Assembly: GCA_905250025.1 (NCBI GenBank)
Contig: CAJNOJ010000105.1
Coordinates: 1 to 64,000 of the forward strand
Direction of reading: 5' to 3'
Length of the DNA: 64,000 bases
Source of the DNA: Adineta ricciae
Lineage: Eukaryota; Rotifera; Eurotatoria; Adinetida; Adinetidae
Shown here: positions 45,186-58,848 of the stretch, piece after piece
Layout: every line of letters starts with the position of its first letter
Numbering within the stretch: the stretch's first letter is position 1
Notes under the pieces: generated by a model
Told to the model about the DNA's origin: nothing
Database searches by the model: none
What the model saw: the letters and a program-made list of their open reading frames with translations, nothing else
Position numbers and translations under genes: made by a program

Positions 45186-45186
45186 N
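45186..45186. other. Single N: assembly junction
   Basis: The base before is unrelated noncoding DNA. The base after matches 13660, inside the ATPase coding exon. The jump from intergenic DNA into the middle of an exon has no biological marker. Confidence 0.85.
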
Positions 45187-45654
45187 AACCGAAGTTTTAC
45201 TCGACTGTTGTTGAGCAGGTAATTGGCCATGTTCATATAACAATCTATCGCCTTCCCACCCGAATTTTATGTACTCCTTTCCTGAAGTAATCATAGGCTC
45301 TTCTGCATATGAGAATACCGAGAAAAATCCTACACCGAATTGACCAACAGATTGTGGATCTGTATTTCCATCGGCAATAGTAGCCACACGTTTCCAATCA
45401 GTTTCTGAAAAAACGTTCCCATTGTTTATCAAACTTAGTTCAATAATCGTTTGACCATGAAAGTCTTTCTCATCTGATGATGACTGCGGTGCATCGCATA
45501 TAATCTGCAATTGAAATGATGTTGCTTTCGCATCATCAGCATTTTGAATAAGTTCTCGGATAACTACAAAATCAGATGAATACTGAGTGAGAATTTTGTC
45601 AACCATCTTTCGCACATTGACACCAACTGCGTGCCATCTTTCATTTCGCTGCAT
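45187..45654 (-). CDS. Sacsin-like ATPase, N-terminal exon (haplotype B, cut at N)
   Basis: The GHKL ATPase exon of the second copy, from ATG 45654 (MQRNERWHAVG) to the N at 45186. It keeps ELIQNADDA, LINNGNVF and GQFGVGFFSVF. Differences from copy A are few (for example DEKD for DEKN, IADGN for IAEGN). It most likely belongs with the gene body at 7301-11422, with about 757 bases missing between them. Confidence 0.75.
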
Positions 45655-45982
45655 ATTCGATTGATGAGACACTATTAACCTTTGTAACACTTGCTTTCAC
45701 TGCTTGATAAAGATGAGAGTAGTGTCACCAGATCTCCTCCGGTAAATGTCAGATAGCAAAGAATATCAGCACCCCTCTATTATGAATCACTTTGTTTATA
45801 TCACGCGACGATAAGAAAGACTAATACATTAAAAGAAAAAACCAACAAGACTTTGCTTATTGTTGACAGACGCTGATATTCATTTTGTTAATTGTGTTTC
45901 AAACGAACTATATGTCGCAAAATGTATCTTTTACTAAAAGCGTTAGTTTGAAGTATAGTTCTTTTAAAGATCTGCTGTAAAA

Positions 45983-46362
45983 TCATAGAAATCCTCGATG
46001 CTGCATGTATGGCTTTGGAGCAACACCAATACCGAATCCAAAATCAAGAGGTTTCGACAATGTCCAATAACTTCGACCATTCAACGTACGAAGTCCGGTC
46101 AAAATAATCGATCTTTTTCGTAGCTCATAGATCAAACGATGTGGTTCATATTTACAACTGAAACCGCCTTTGTAAGCCAGTAACGGTATCTTCTTCTCGC
46201 GTAGAAAAGCAATCTACAATAACAACTGTATTAGTTCTATTATGATAAAACCAGCAAGGATATCCCACTCACCGCTTGCCGCGTAATTTCCGAATCGTCG
46301 ACATCAGCCAAATGAATGAATAAGGGACCACACCGATAATTAGCCGGATTCCATGACAACAT
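45983..46362 (-). CDS. Conserved orphan, 106 aa, two exons (copy B)
   Basis: Allelic counterpart of 14837-14457, with ATG 46362, a single ~60-bp intron at the same place and the stop at 45985-45983. Protein changes are minimal (Lys to Arg three residues before the end). Silent and intronic changes dominate, as expected for a constrained protein of unknown function. Confidence 0.62.
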
Positions 46363-46554
46363 TTCTCAAGCACACTGTCGCACAACACCCAATTGCAATT
46401 TTCACTTTCTTACCACCTATTTTGTAAAAAAAATTGAGTTTTTTTTGTCGTTCTCCTTCTTTTTCTCAATGCGATGTCAATGGTTACGTGTTCCGTTCTT
46501 CAAAACAACGTTTTTATTCATTCAAATAATTCCATTCTTCACAATAAAACGCGA

Positions 46555-48130
46555 TCAGTGAACATCACTTCTACTCTCTACTAAAACGCGACGAATATGT
46601 ATTTTAAAACGTTCTTGGACTTTATTCAAAATATCCGCTTCATCTTGACTTGAAATAATCGTTAAGATCATACCTTTCGTACCAAAACGACCAGCACGAG
46701 CAGCCTAGGTTGAAAAATATCTTCAACATAAATATAACGATATCAAATAGGACGCGACCTTACCCGATGAAGATAGGAATCGATGTCTTCCGGTACATCG
46801 TAGTTAATTATAAGATTGACACGTTCGAGATCGATACCACGTTCAAACACATTTGTTGCGACAACAAGACGCGTTCGAAATGCTTTCAAGTCTTCATAGA
46901 CTATCAAGCTAAATCAAACTTCTCATTGAAAATCTGAAAGATTTTTACACCTACCGGTCGTTTCGAGTTAGATCATTGTGAATCTCTTTAGTTGGAAAAC
47001 ATTGGTCTACTAAAAACTGGCATAGATAGGAACAGCATGCTGCTGAGTCAACAAATATGATTGCTTCGTCAAATTCTAATTTATCTAGCAACTTAACTAG
47101 CTTTGTTGGTTTCTTACGTCCACGAGAGTTAACGTAAAAATGTTGAAGAAGCTTTATAGAAATCATTTACAGATTCACATATGAAATACAAGAAACTTAC
47201 TCGAGGCATTAATTTACTTTCGTCATGGATATAGAGTTCTATTGGCTATGAAAGTTTTGATATTGATAGTATAGATCAGACTATGATGTTGACCTACTTT
47301 TCGCATGAATTCCTTACAGATCGGTCGAATGAATTCATTAATTGTCGCACTCAGCATCAAGACTTGATTATTCATTGGCGTCATGTTGAATATTTTACGA
47401 ACATCTCGACGAGTATCTGAAGAACAAGGAAAACATCTCTACACAAAAAGAAGATGCCTGTTTTCACCATGCATCTTGAAGATCCGGTCGCATTCGTCGA
47501 CGATAAAATATTGAATAAAATCTAATCTGAGTGCTCGCATCTTAGCTAATGCTAAAAGTCGACCAGGAGTACCAATGGCGACATGTGGACACTTATTTCT
47601 CAGAATATATCTATTTCCTGTTGTGGATGTGCCGCCGACAAAAGTCGAAACTTTGATGTTTGGCAAATGTTTAGAAAATCGTTCGTATGCACTACTGATT
47701 TGGAATGCTAATTCATTCGTAGGGCAGATGACGAGAACTGATACCTGAAGAATAGGGAACATTTCAGGATGAATACTCTCCTAAAATGTTTGATCATACT
47801 TGTCCGTCGATTGGTTGAAGCTGTTGAAGTGTTGCAAGTACATAAACCGCTGTTTTACCTGTACCTGATGCACCTTGGCACAGAATATCTCTACCAAGGA
47901 TTGCTGGCGGTATCGCTTGCTTTTGTACTGTAAAAGAACTCGATGTAAATCTTTCTTCTTCACGATGAACTCAAACCTTCAGATGGATATTCGTAACCAG
48001 CGTCAGCAATTGCTTGGAGCAATTCAGTTTTCAGTTGAAAATCTCGAAAACTGTCGGACTTCAATAGATCTTTCAGCGGTTCAGTTACATCTTCGTCATC
48101 GTAATCAAGAAGTCCGTGATCGTCAAACAT
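46555..48130 (-). CDS. UAP56/DDX39-like helicase paralogue (copy B)
   Basis: Same exon layout as 16601-15011, with Walker A, DECD, SAT and HRxxRxxR-type motifs kept. Protein differences are mild ([31 protein letters not shown]). A 3-nt insertion near 46555 places a TGA after SDVH, so the protein lacks the last five residues of copy A. Intron lengths vary slightly. Both alleles look functional as ATPases. Confidence 0.83.
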
Positions 48131-48313
48131 ATATGATGCTTAAGAATACAGGTTTTGAAAAACAAACTCAATAAATACTCATTATCACTGTAAACAATTA
48201 CACTCAGTTGTGCAACACATGAGTCATATCGATGAGAGCGGAGAGAAAATACGAAAGTATTCCTTTTCATTTATTACATGACAAGAAAAACATGTGATTT
48301 GCATTACAGTCAT

Positions 48314-51300
48314 TCATTCCACATTTTCTTCAGTCTTATCGATATTCCTTTGATTTCGACGCCGTTCAACATTGCTTCGAAAAGCTTTAACACCAATTCG
48401 ATGTAGATAAAGTTCCCGTTGCCGTTGTAAGGTCGTTGTTATCGGATGGTAGTCTTTCGGGCGATCTTTTTTCACATTATCGGCAGCATCAGCTTCAATA
48501 CCTGCTAATGACGTGTGCAAAGTACCGAGAACGTTTTTCGTTAAACCATCAAGTATGTCAACGCAATGCATACGATCGTTTTCACATATGGGCATATTCA
48601 TCGCCGCAAAAAATAAATGGTTCGGCTTCGGAATCCGTAATGGTGGTTCGAGACCGTCGACGAAATCTGATAATTGATCGTAACGTATAAATTGTGAACC
48701 AGATGGATCTAAGTGTTGCCATTTCTCATAATACATATCATAATCATCATCGGTTAAACCCTACAATTAGCAAAGTCGAAAACCAATTCTATCCGCCGTC
48801 TATTTACTTACTTGCTGCACGTCATCTTGAGCCTGAGAGAAATTCTCCAGTATCACAGCGATGTACATATTGACCTAGAACGATAATAGGCGATTGAAAA
48901 TTGCTCAATCAACATTCTCTTGTGCTTACTACAACAAACGAAGTCATGATCACAAAACTCACGAGAAACCCAGTTGCAATACCCATATTACCACAATCGC
49001 CACTATTTGACGGCGACGGTATCGTTGGGTCACAATCAGGTGGTCGGTCATTCGCTAGCGCTTGAAAAACACCCGACCATCCGGCTGTCGTACACATTTG
49101 AAAGAGCACAATCATGGCATTCGGGAACGTTTCGAAATTGAATAGATCTGTGATACCAGCTGACTTTCTCACATACGCAAAGAAGGACATACCGAATATT
49201 GAATAAATGAACATAATAAGAAAAAGAAGTAGACCAATATTGAACAATGCAGGTATTGAGACAGTTAATGAGAAAAGTAATGTTCGAATACCTTTGGCTC
49301 CTGTGTAGAGAAAAAGAAAAGTATCGATTACGATTCGTTCGATTGAATCAAACCTTTGACGAGTCGCAATATTCTTCCTACACGTACGACACGAAAAACA
49401 CGTAGTAAAGTTGGATTGACAAAAAACTGAGCCATAATCTCTTTCAATGTTTGTTCTATGGAAACAAACAAAAAAAAAGTCAGATTTTTAAAATAACATG
49501 CATATAATCTACCGAGAATTGATGCGACAACAATGATGAAGTCGAAGACGTTCCATGGGATTGTAAAGTATTTAAAATTCAATGCAATCAACTTCATAAA
49601 ACATTCAATCGTAAATCTAAATCATCAGTACAATTGTAACACATCTCTCACGACAATTCATCCATACGTTGCAACGAAAAACTGATTGACATATTCCAAA
49701 ACGTGACTATAAGTTCGGCTTTGATTGTAATGCTCAAGACACATGCAAAGCATATTGAGAAAGATGCATAACATGATAAATATGTCGAATTTTTGATTGG
49801 TCGTTACATCGAAAAGAAACCGTGCAACAGCAAACTAGAAAAATATCGATTGTCCGTCCGATATATATTTATAGGAACGATTTACTCTCGGTCTTGGTAA
49901 TGCTTTTGTCGGCTTTTTATTTCCTAGTTTTTTCATTGCGTTATAATACTTCTTTTGATCTTCTGTCATAAACATTTCAATCGCACCGGTTTGCAACTGA
50001 AAGAGAAACACACAATTTTTGTTATCATAGATATAACAGAAAGTAAATTAGCTACTAATCGTTTCTGCTGATTGAAATTATCGATCACAACGCCGATAAA
50101 TAAATTCAGAATGAAAAATGAACCAAGTATAATAAATAGAACAAAGAAGATAAGAATATACACATTCGTTTCATATTCCGGTTGAACGTCGATCTACGAA
50201 TGCAGGTGAACAGAGAAATTTCCAATAAGCAATTCCTTACTTCTTTCGCATCGGTTGCATCAGCCATGATTTCAACCCAACCTTTGAACGTTGCCTAATC
50301 AAAGCAGAAACTCGTTACTTTCCTTCCATTTTCTAACTTACAACTTGAAATAACGACAAATAGCCCATGAGAACATTATCGAAATTCAGTCGTGAATTCT
50401 CCCATGTGAAGTTTTTCTGTAAACAATCGGCTTTGTTCGTGACATTCTCGGATACATGTACTCGGATGTGTGTGTTCACATAAACACATTTATAAAACTT
50501 TCCCGCGAACAGCTGCACACCCATAATGGAGAATATTAACCAGAATACTAAACAAACCAGTAAAACATTGAAAATCGCCGGTATAGCACCAATCAAAGCA
50601 TTGACAACAGTCTATTCAAACAAGTAAACAAGGTTATTTACGAAAAAGATGCATTTCTCTTACTCGAATGGCTTCGAATCTTGACAAAGCTCGCAGCGGA
50701 CGCAGTGCTCGTAGTGTCCTCATAGATTTAAATGCTGGTATATCAGCGATATGAAACAGATCAAGTATAGTTCCAAGAAGACTAACAAGGACAATGAGAA
50801 AATCTAATCGATTCCAACCGCTTTTGAAATAAGTACAGATTCCATACGCAAACCATTTAATAATCAATTCACTGGTGAAGATAATCGTAAAGATCTTGTC
50901 GAAAATCGCTAAAACTTTCGAAAATAAGACTTGTTGCCGTGTATGAATATCCTCCAATGCCTTCAATGGAGAAGAACGAAACAGATCAACAAATACTTCT
51001 TCACTTGCAAATCAACTTACTAAAGTTAAACTACTAACTAAGATACTTATCAGGATAACCCATTCGAAATAACGATGATCAACAAGACGAAGAGTCAAAT
51101 GCCGAAGATATGTCCAATAGTTTTGAACCATCTCCGGAATATATGTTAAACAGCAGGAGAAATGTTTCGATACGTCACTCGGACAACAATCGGGCGGGAA
51201 ATAAAGAATTTCATGTGCAGTCGGCGACGTTTCGATATCGGCGAGTGTCAATCGAGGAAGATCAGCAGTTAATTCAATTTCCATCACAGGAGCCTCGTCC

Positions 51301-54300
51301 TCTCGAGAAAACAGACGTTTAACCAATCGAATGAGGAAATGAACGAAACGTCGAATACGATTGATAGCTTCAGTGATTTTATCCTGTTCAGTTTCCTTTT
51401 CGTTGAATACATCGGAACCAAACGATGCAAGTAGAAGTGCGAGAAATGAATTCAATATCTAAAGCAAACTCTACACGTACTTTTTGGTTATTCGGAGTTT
51501 CAAATCATATACCACAAGATTGCCAATGATGAAAGTAAAGAGAAAGAACGGAATACATGGCCAGCCAGCACATTCGAGACATACCCACATAGATTCAATC
51601 CATTCACCACATAGGACACGGAAGACAATCCTTTCCGAGAAACAGAAAAAGCATTCAATTTTAATTGCTTGTGGGCACAAGCTTACATAAATGCGTGGAA
51701 AAAATCGAAGAAATGCCATCGCGGCATGTCCTTGCCGAATTTATCAGCATATTTTTGACCGAATAGCTAAAAATGAACCGTTTCAATTAGATTTCTATGT
51801 AAATCTCGCGCTATTTACCTGCATTCCCATCACGGCAAAGATAAATATAATAATGATAAGAACTAATGTTAAGTTTCCCAAATCTCCCAATGATTTTCCA
51901 ATAATTGACACAAGTCGATTCAGCGTTTTCCAAGATTTCGCTAATTTAAACACTCGTAACTACATAACATAGGAAAACATTCGAAATACATCACCGAAAC
52001 TTGACTTACTAATCGAAACGAACGTAACACACTCAAACCCTTGACATTGGCAAGACCTAACTCAATAAGACTCACAGTAACAATGATTAAATCAAAAACA
52101 TTCCATTCATTCTTGAGAAACTTTGCCGGAGTCAATGCGATGATTTTCAATATCGATTCAGCCGTGAATATACATGTAAAGGCATAATTTCCTGTTGTTA
52201 GAATTCGTGTCATATATTCACTTTGACCGTGATGATCAAGTGCCATGAATATCGTGTTTATAATGATGCATATAGTGATAAATAAGTCAACAAATGCGTC
52301 CAGAACAAAAAACGCAAGAATCGCCTATAAACAATAATTGAATACCGATAGTTTTAATCAAAACAATTTACTTGAATTCGTTGAAATACGGTCGATTGAC
52401 AACTCCATGTGCAGCAATAAGTCAGTAGAGATTTAAATAATGGCCGATCACACAGATTGTTCTTCTCACTTTGTGATGGAATAGTCATGGTATCTAGTTC
52501 TTGAACAGGTACGACTTCAGACAGTAGAGCACGTTGTATATCGGATTCGATTTGATCAAACTTTGATAAGAGAAAAACGTGTAAAAAAGTCTGGAAATGT
52601 ACGTAGTTCTTACTGTATCATCATTTCGATGTCGTTCCGATGAATCATTGTCGAATTGGCGACTCTTTCTTGACAACTGCGATGGATTTATCTTTGTATT
52701 TTGTTCAGGATCGGCCGACGTTTTTGAAGATAATCTCTGTTTACGTTGATTTTCAATTTTTTGTCTTTCGAATTCTTCATTTTCTGCTGCCGCTTTCGTT
52801 TGCTGTTCAAGATACGATCGAGCGACGATAGCTAAGATTAAATTGACCAGATAGAACGAGCCAAAAAAGATAACCGCAACAAAATAGAAGAAATGATAAC
52901 GACCAGCTGCTGATAAAACCTAAAAATCAAATATTTCGTTAAGGTTTCATTTGGAAAATCCGTACCAGTTGGTAAAGATTCTCCCAGTAATCTTGTGTCA
53001 TCAGTCGAAAACATGAAAGCATTGCCCAACCGTAATTATCAAAACTATATCAACAAAAAAGTGAGCATTGAAACGAGGTATGAGTGAAATCTATGTACCT
53101 TGTGTATCCAAAATCCGGACTAAAAGGCATAAACAAAGAATTTTTGTAACGATCAACAGAGAAAACTCTTACTTTTCACCTCGATCTCTCAAACAGACAT
53201 AACCTTCGGGACATTTGTTTGTTCCACTTGAATTACCACAAAGAAAGTAAAGGTCATCTTTCTGATACCAATAAGCTTAAAAAGATCAAATCATCTTCCA
53301 TACATCACAATGGATTTCTTCGCATACTTGCATTATTCATCTGTGTTAGATACACTCCATACGACATGTTGGAAAGATTCGAAATATTCGAGAATGAGTC
53401 ATATGTTGGTACGCATTTTTGTCGAAGAGTACCTGTATACAGTTGCATACCTATCTAAAATGGCAAAGTTCATTTTCAACATAATCAATCATCTTCATGT
53501 TCGATCTCAAACCAAAGCGAATATTGAAAGAACAAACGTTGATAGGACGACAACATCTCGCAGAGAGATAAATGATTGAATCAATGCATTCACAATCGTT
53601 TTTAAACCTACGAAAACGAATTCGGTCAATTTTCACTCGACAAATAGAAAATATTTTACCAGGTACAACCGCAACAGTTTTCAGTGCTCGTAACACTCGA
53701 AATGTTCGTAAAACTGCAACGTTACCCAAATCAACAAAAAATCCCACATATCTAAAATTCATTCAGTTTCATATTTCGCATCGAGAATTGCCTTTCCGAG
53801 ACATACGCAAGTGAAATCACAACAAAATCCAACCAATTCCACGGATCTCGCAAAAATGTATGTTTCCCAACAATAAATCCTCGTGCCAAACACTTAATCA
53901 ATGCTTCCATTGTATAAATGCCCGTAAAAACATACCTACGCATGTGAATGATTTATTCTGACAAAGAACTTCACTAAACATCACTTACTCGACAGCATCG
54001 GGCACGTCCTTCATCGTCATAAACACACAATTTGTCAGAATCGTCAAAATAACTACCGTACTAAAAAGTGAATGAGTTAATAGTCGTATAGCTACACGTC
54101 GAATCCAGTTGAAAGGAGAGAGAAGAAGCAAAGCCGGTGTTGAGCTGAACCGAAATATAGTTTTACTTGAATTAACAACTAGAAATACCTAGGATTCTGA
54201 AAATTAACATCGACCTTTGTCAAATCCTCAACATACATCATCCGCTTGACAGGAATCATCGATTTCTTCGATTGGCTTGCCGATCAGTTTCTTTGGAAAT

Positions 54301-54449
54301 CTAGTTCGTAGAACGTCAGGTAATTTTTCTCCAGTCGCTAGTTTTTTATTTGGTAATCGTTTGTCACTGGTTTGCTGTTGTTGAGAATGTTTAATACGTT
54401 CAAATGATTCATGTGTAAACTCTCGAAATACAATCGAATCGTAATCCAT
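48314..54449 (-). CDS. Voltage-gated sodium channel alpha subunit, Nav1 type (copy B)
   Basis: Allele of the channel at 22981-16785, complete from ATG 54449 to the stop at 48314. It keeps the DEKA filter (TQDYWE, CGEWIE, ATFKGW, TTAGW), all four S4 segments and the MFM inactivation motif. Domain IV pore reads TTAGWSGV against TTAGWSSV in A. Differences worth noting are four N-terminal Gln instead of eight, and one intron of the I-II linker missing at ~52466, where the coding frame reads straight through as [12 protein letters not shown]. The domain I-II linker is otherwise slightly diverged, as usual for this channel family. Confidence 0.92.
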
Positions 54450-54886
54450 TAGACGTTGTTCTTGATGCCCCGACGATAAAGAGAGAAGATAATCTCGGCA
54501 AAGATATTTCGACGAAGAAAACGTGTATTGATAACATCAAAATAACTTCGACAAACAATATGAATGTACGGAAGCGGAAAAGGTCGAATAGACTTTTTGT
54601 TTTTAATTATTTGTAATACATATCGACTAATATTTTATTACAACAGACCAGCGAAGAACGAAGGAGGATGCTCGTTTATTTTTGATGACAAATGTTATTC
54701 AATCAAGTAGCAAATGCATCAACAGGACAAAAGAAGAAAAGTAATTATTGTTAACATAGCCAAAAAGATTATTTATTTCTCTTTCACCGGAAGGTATCGA
54801 ACTAATTACTTTATCGAATGGTAAATCCATTAACAAGAACGAACAGAAATCTAATTATCGCTTGTATAACAAAAACAGATCAACGA
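54450..54886. other. Intergenic upstream of Nav copy B
   Basis: Counterpart of 22982-23385 with small indels. No separate feature seen. Confidence 0.4.
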
Positions 54887-55835
54887 TCAAGAGAAACTAA
54901 TCGTTACAACGACAAACAATATGCACTGAATCACAACAAGCACGTGCGTCGAATCTTCCAATTCGGTAATCTGCATTCGAATGTAGTATAGTTTCAATTT
55001 CGCTTGTGATGCCTGATCGATCGCGTCATATATGGATTGTGAGACCTTGGTTGGCGTCGATTCGACTAAATCACGACTGAGATCGAATATCAATGGTGGT
55101 TTACGGTCGATGACTAAACCTTCTTTATACTACCACATGTTCCATCGATGGCAGAATATGTTGTATAATAAGCTTTATATTGATTATAAACAATAGTAGA
55201 AAGCGCACCAAATTCATCAGTATGAAAAAGAAAGTCATGACCTTGACTCGAACCATCGAAAAGTACTGGACTCAAGTCAATACCATCAAAACTACGATTA
55301 GATGGTAGAGAGAATCCGGTGAGATATGCAATAAGTGTAACACGGTGTCCCGCTTGCCAAACCACATTTCGACGGCCACGGGTCCATTATCGCTAGTGAA
55401 TATCAATAAAGTTTGATTCAAAACATTCAAATCTTTCACTAGTTGGTATGTTTGATTGACACTGTGACATAAAGGAGTACCGACTGTAAAGATATCTCCG
55501 GTAATCTTTCGTAAATCAACAGGATGTTCATGCTTTTGTTCGAAACGGTACGGTGGATCTTTAGAACAAACTTTTACAGGCGGATGATTACCACCAGGAA
55601 TATCAATGTATTCGTCGAATCTTCTGTAGGAAGGATGAAAAGGAGGTCGATGTCCAAGATCCCATTTGCCATGCATAGCAGTTCGATAGCCGATACTTTT
55701 TAAAAGTTCAGGAACGATTGTTTCGTTTGTCGGCAAATCACTCAGAGCAGTTAATAACAAACTTAGCCAAACACCTGTACGGGCCGGTAATCGTCCAGTC
55801 AATAGAGTTATTAGTTGATGAATGTAGTATGACAA
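54887..55835 (-). pseudogene. Arylsulfatase pseudogene (copy B)
   Basis: Allele of 24745-23386 with different lesions. A deletion equivalent to A 24468-24743 removed the signal peptide, the DDVG metal site and the formylglycine motif, fusing upstream sequence (MSYYIHQ) to LLTGRLPARTG. A second deletion removes most of the segment between FTSDNGP and LPSNR, joining the frames out of phase near 55370. It still keeps a stretch lost from A (SPVLFDGSSQG). Without the catalytic cysteine it cannot be a sulfatase. Confidence 0.85.
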
Positions 55836-56011
55836 TGCAGTTTTGTTATATTCTTATCGTTCGTTTTGGCAACTTAGGTTAAAAAAAAGATAATAATCGA
55901 TTCCATTCTTTTTATTTAGATTGCATACACCAACATATGTTTATTAATTCTCTTGATTGAAAATCAAATTAAAAGAATGATATCTATTTTTGTCTCTACC
56001 AACATATGAAT

Positions 56012-56935
56012 TCATTCAGATTTTTCGTTCGATTCGATCTTATTGACAGGAATCTTTGGCTTTTGTCGTCGGAATTTTCCACACATTTTCTTCACAATCA
56101 ACACAGCCCAATAGAGATTAAGCAATCGTGTGTGAACAAGTAGGATAATCTGCACTATAACCAACGCTATACTTGTTGTATCGTGTGAAGCTTCCGCCAG
56201 TCGAATAAATTTCGGTAATGCTCGAAATACGTAAAAACAAATGATACTTCCATAGATGAGACGAGTCCACAGAAAAGTAACAGCAAACAACAAAGCACAA
56301 AAGCTATGTATATCACTATGTTGATGGAAGATTGCTTTTACATTCAATGGAATAGTTGATAGTTCTTCGAACAACATCAGGAAATGGCTCGTGTGGCCGA
56401 CACGTGTGTACAAACCTATTCACAAATGATGAGCATCATTTATGATGAACTTTTTCTGACTAACCTGAAAGTCCAATCATTAGAACAATGATATGATGAA
56501 ACATTGCCGCTGCACTTCTCACTGATTTGAAATAGGCCATAAGAAGTAGGTCGTAAATAAAATAACCTCCTGAATAGCATACACTATACGCCATTTTGTT
56601 ATCGTATGTTCCATCAATGCCCCCACCCAGTATGCGATCGACTTGTATTAACTTAATCGGTGAATATAAAAAGTATAAACACACAGCTAGAACGCTAGCA
56701 CATGCATGAACTGTAGATACAACATAACTTTTGTTCAAGGGTGTTATTGACGATGGAAGAAGATAGAATATTAAACAGTTGACAGCGAACGAAACAAAAA
56801 TGATCAATGATACGGGAAAATCTTCCGAAGGATTTGTTCCGAGATCTAATCATAGATGAAAAGCAAGAATAAGGTAAATGACTATGAATGTGAGTCCTTA
56901 CAGTGGATACGAGCATTTATTTCAGTCATTGTCAT
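56012..56935 (-). CDS. TLC-domain membrane protein, TLCD4-like (copy B)
   Basis: Intact allele of 25868-24945, with the same three exons and conserved YDLLLMAYF, FHHIIVLMIGL and GHTSHFLML segments. Substitutions are conservative (for example LYFLYSPIKLIQVD for LYYLYSPIKLTEVN; tail NEKSE for NEKVE). Both alleles appear functional. Confidence 0.8.
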
Positions 56936-57920
56936 TCAAATATTGAAAAAGTTTCCTTTACTGCTGTGCAACAGTGCTGGTAACGTGTTGCTAATCAACA
57001 AAAAGCAGGCGACGTAGAACAAAAAACAAGCGAAGAAACGAGAAAGAAATTCACATGGTATGAAACATGCAGAGCAATAATGCATTCTAACGTTTCTTTC
57101 TTTCTTTCTTTGTATATTAAAAACAATAGTTTCTTTTTAAACATTTAGTTTATGAAATACCTAATAACTAAATAATATATGAATGCTAGATCTCTGGTAA
57201 TGACCAATTGCGCTTAAGCAAACGTACAAGAATGGAATGTAATATGTATTTGAAGGAGACACTTGATTTATGTACGTCACGAGAAAAACGTGTATTGGTT
57301 TGCGACATGTGACAATTTCTAAAATTGCTGTATGGTTTCAACCAGCATCACTTGTTTCATATATGCAAACAAAAAGATGGAGTTGTATTCCATGTGTTTT
57401 GAACAGGATATTGTTGGAAAAGCGTTTCCGTGCGAGCGATCTATTCATAGAATTTGAACCCTCACATGTGTTCCTATTCCGTAACGATGATCATTTCGCT
57501 AAAGCTTTATTATATATGAAAGTTAAGAATATTTGTTCGCCATCCGTGATCGAGGATGGCTGAAACATATTGCAAAATAGGAATTCAAAGCGTTTGAGTG
57601 TACGGGAAACTTGTTTATTGTCATTGCAAAAGCAAATAGCGTCTTAAGAAAACAGTTATGTTCGTAATGAAGCGGTATATTTTGTTTTGAAGTAATCATA
57701 GGACATTTCAGAACACAATTAATTGAAATATTTTCCCAATACAAAACAAAAGACTCACAAAGTACGGGAAACGCACAGACACTGACGCAATAAATGAAAA
57801 ATGTTACACTTCATTATATCACGAGGTGTATTTTCGTATGTTTCCGTTCGTATTTAAACAGCACACTTATTTGTGCTGCAACTAACTTCCTTTCTGCTGA
57901 ATATTTACAACCGCAATACC
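56936..57920. other. Intergenic, copy B, with TTTC microsatellite
   Basis: Divergent promoter region matching 25869-26958 with many indels. At ~57093-57110 a (TTTC)n run is expanded by about 8 bases relative to A. No gene supported. Confidence 0.45.
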
Positions 57921-58848
57921 ATGACGTGTACACAAACGTGTTGCCATTATTTTTTCGATGATTTTGATTTCTGTGATACGTGGGATTGTTTCGATCTATG
58001 TTCATCAACTTACTGCACGCACCCAAAAATGCGTCAGGGTATTTGTAAACCCCAGGCATCAAAAAACGCAAGAAATACTAAGAATTCTCCTCAATCCACA
58101 CCTCAAGCCCAAAATTCCTTATCGTATTCGAATAATAATAGAAACAATGCTAAATCAGACAAGTTTTCTGTTCAATTGGATGTGACCGGATACAATCGAG
58201 ATTTGATCAAACCCAAAGTGGAAGGCGGGAAAATAGTCGTTGAAGCTAAACAAGAAGATCAACTGCCAGACGGTGATTATAACATTCGACAATTAAGAAG
58301 ATCCTATGAATTGCCACAGCAGGCCGGTTAGTAGCCGAACAGTCCGTTGACTAAAAAGTTCTTTTCCTTTTATTATGATAGATCCTTCACGCATGACTTC
58401 GAATATTTCACCCAATAATATGCTGACGATTGAGGTGCCTTACCGTAATTCAGGAAGCGGAGGTCAGCCTACAAAAGGAAACGGTGGCCAATCGACAAAA
58501 GGAAACTTAACACAATCGTATGGCCCAGCGTCTTCACCGGCTGAGTATTTAAATTTCCTTAAAAGTGGAGAATTCAGTCCAAATGTCATCGATAAGGACA
58601 ATAATCAAAAGGTTTTAGAACTGACTTTTGATGTGAAGGACTGTCCAGCTGAAGAACTCAAGGTGTCAGTTAAAGATAATCTTTTGACAGTTGAGGGCGA
58701 ACATATGGATACCGAAAATAATCATTCAAAACGGACACGTTTCGCCAGAACAACAACATTACCCATTGGTGCACAACTTGAGCAAATGAAATCGAATCTC
58801 AACAATGAAGGACAGTTGAAAGTTGAAATTCCATTTGTATTGAATTGA
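57921..58848 (+). CDS. Small heat-shock protein with two alpha-crystallin domains (copy B)
   Basis: Exons 57921-58326 and 58382-58848, with the same 467-nt second exon and phase as copy A. The Cys-rich N-terminus (MTCTQTCCHYFFDDFDFC) and both crystallin domains are kept. Changes cluster in the linkers (SLSYSNNNRNNAKSDKF; GNLTQSYG). It is intact, so both alleles probably encode active holdases. Confidence 0.86.
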
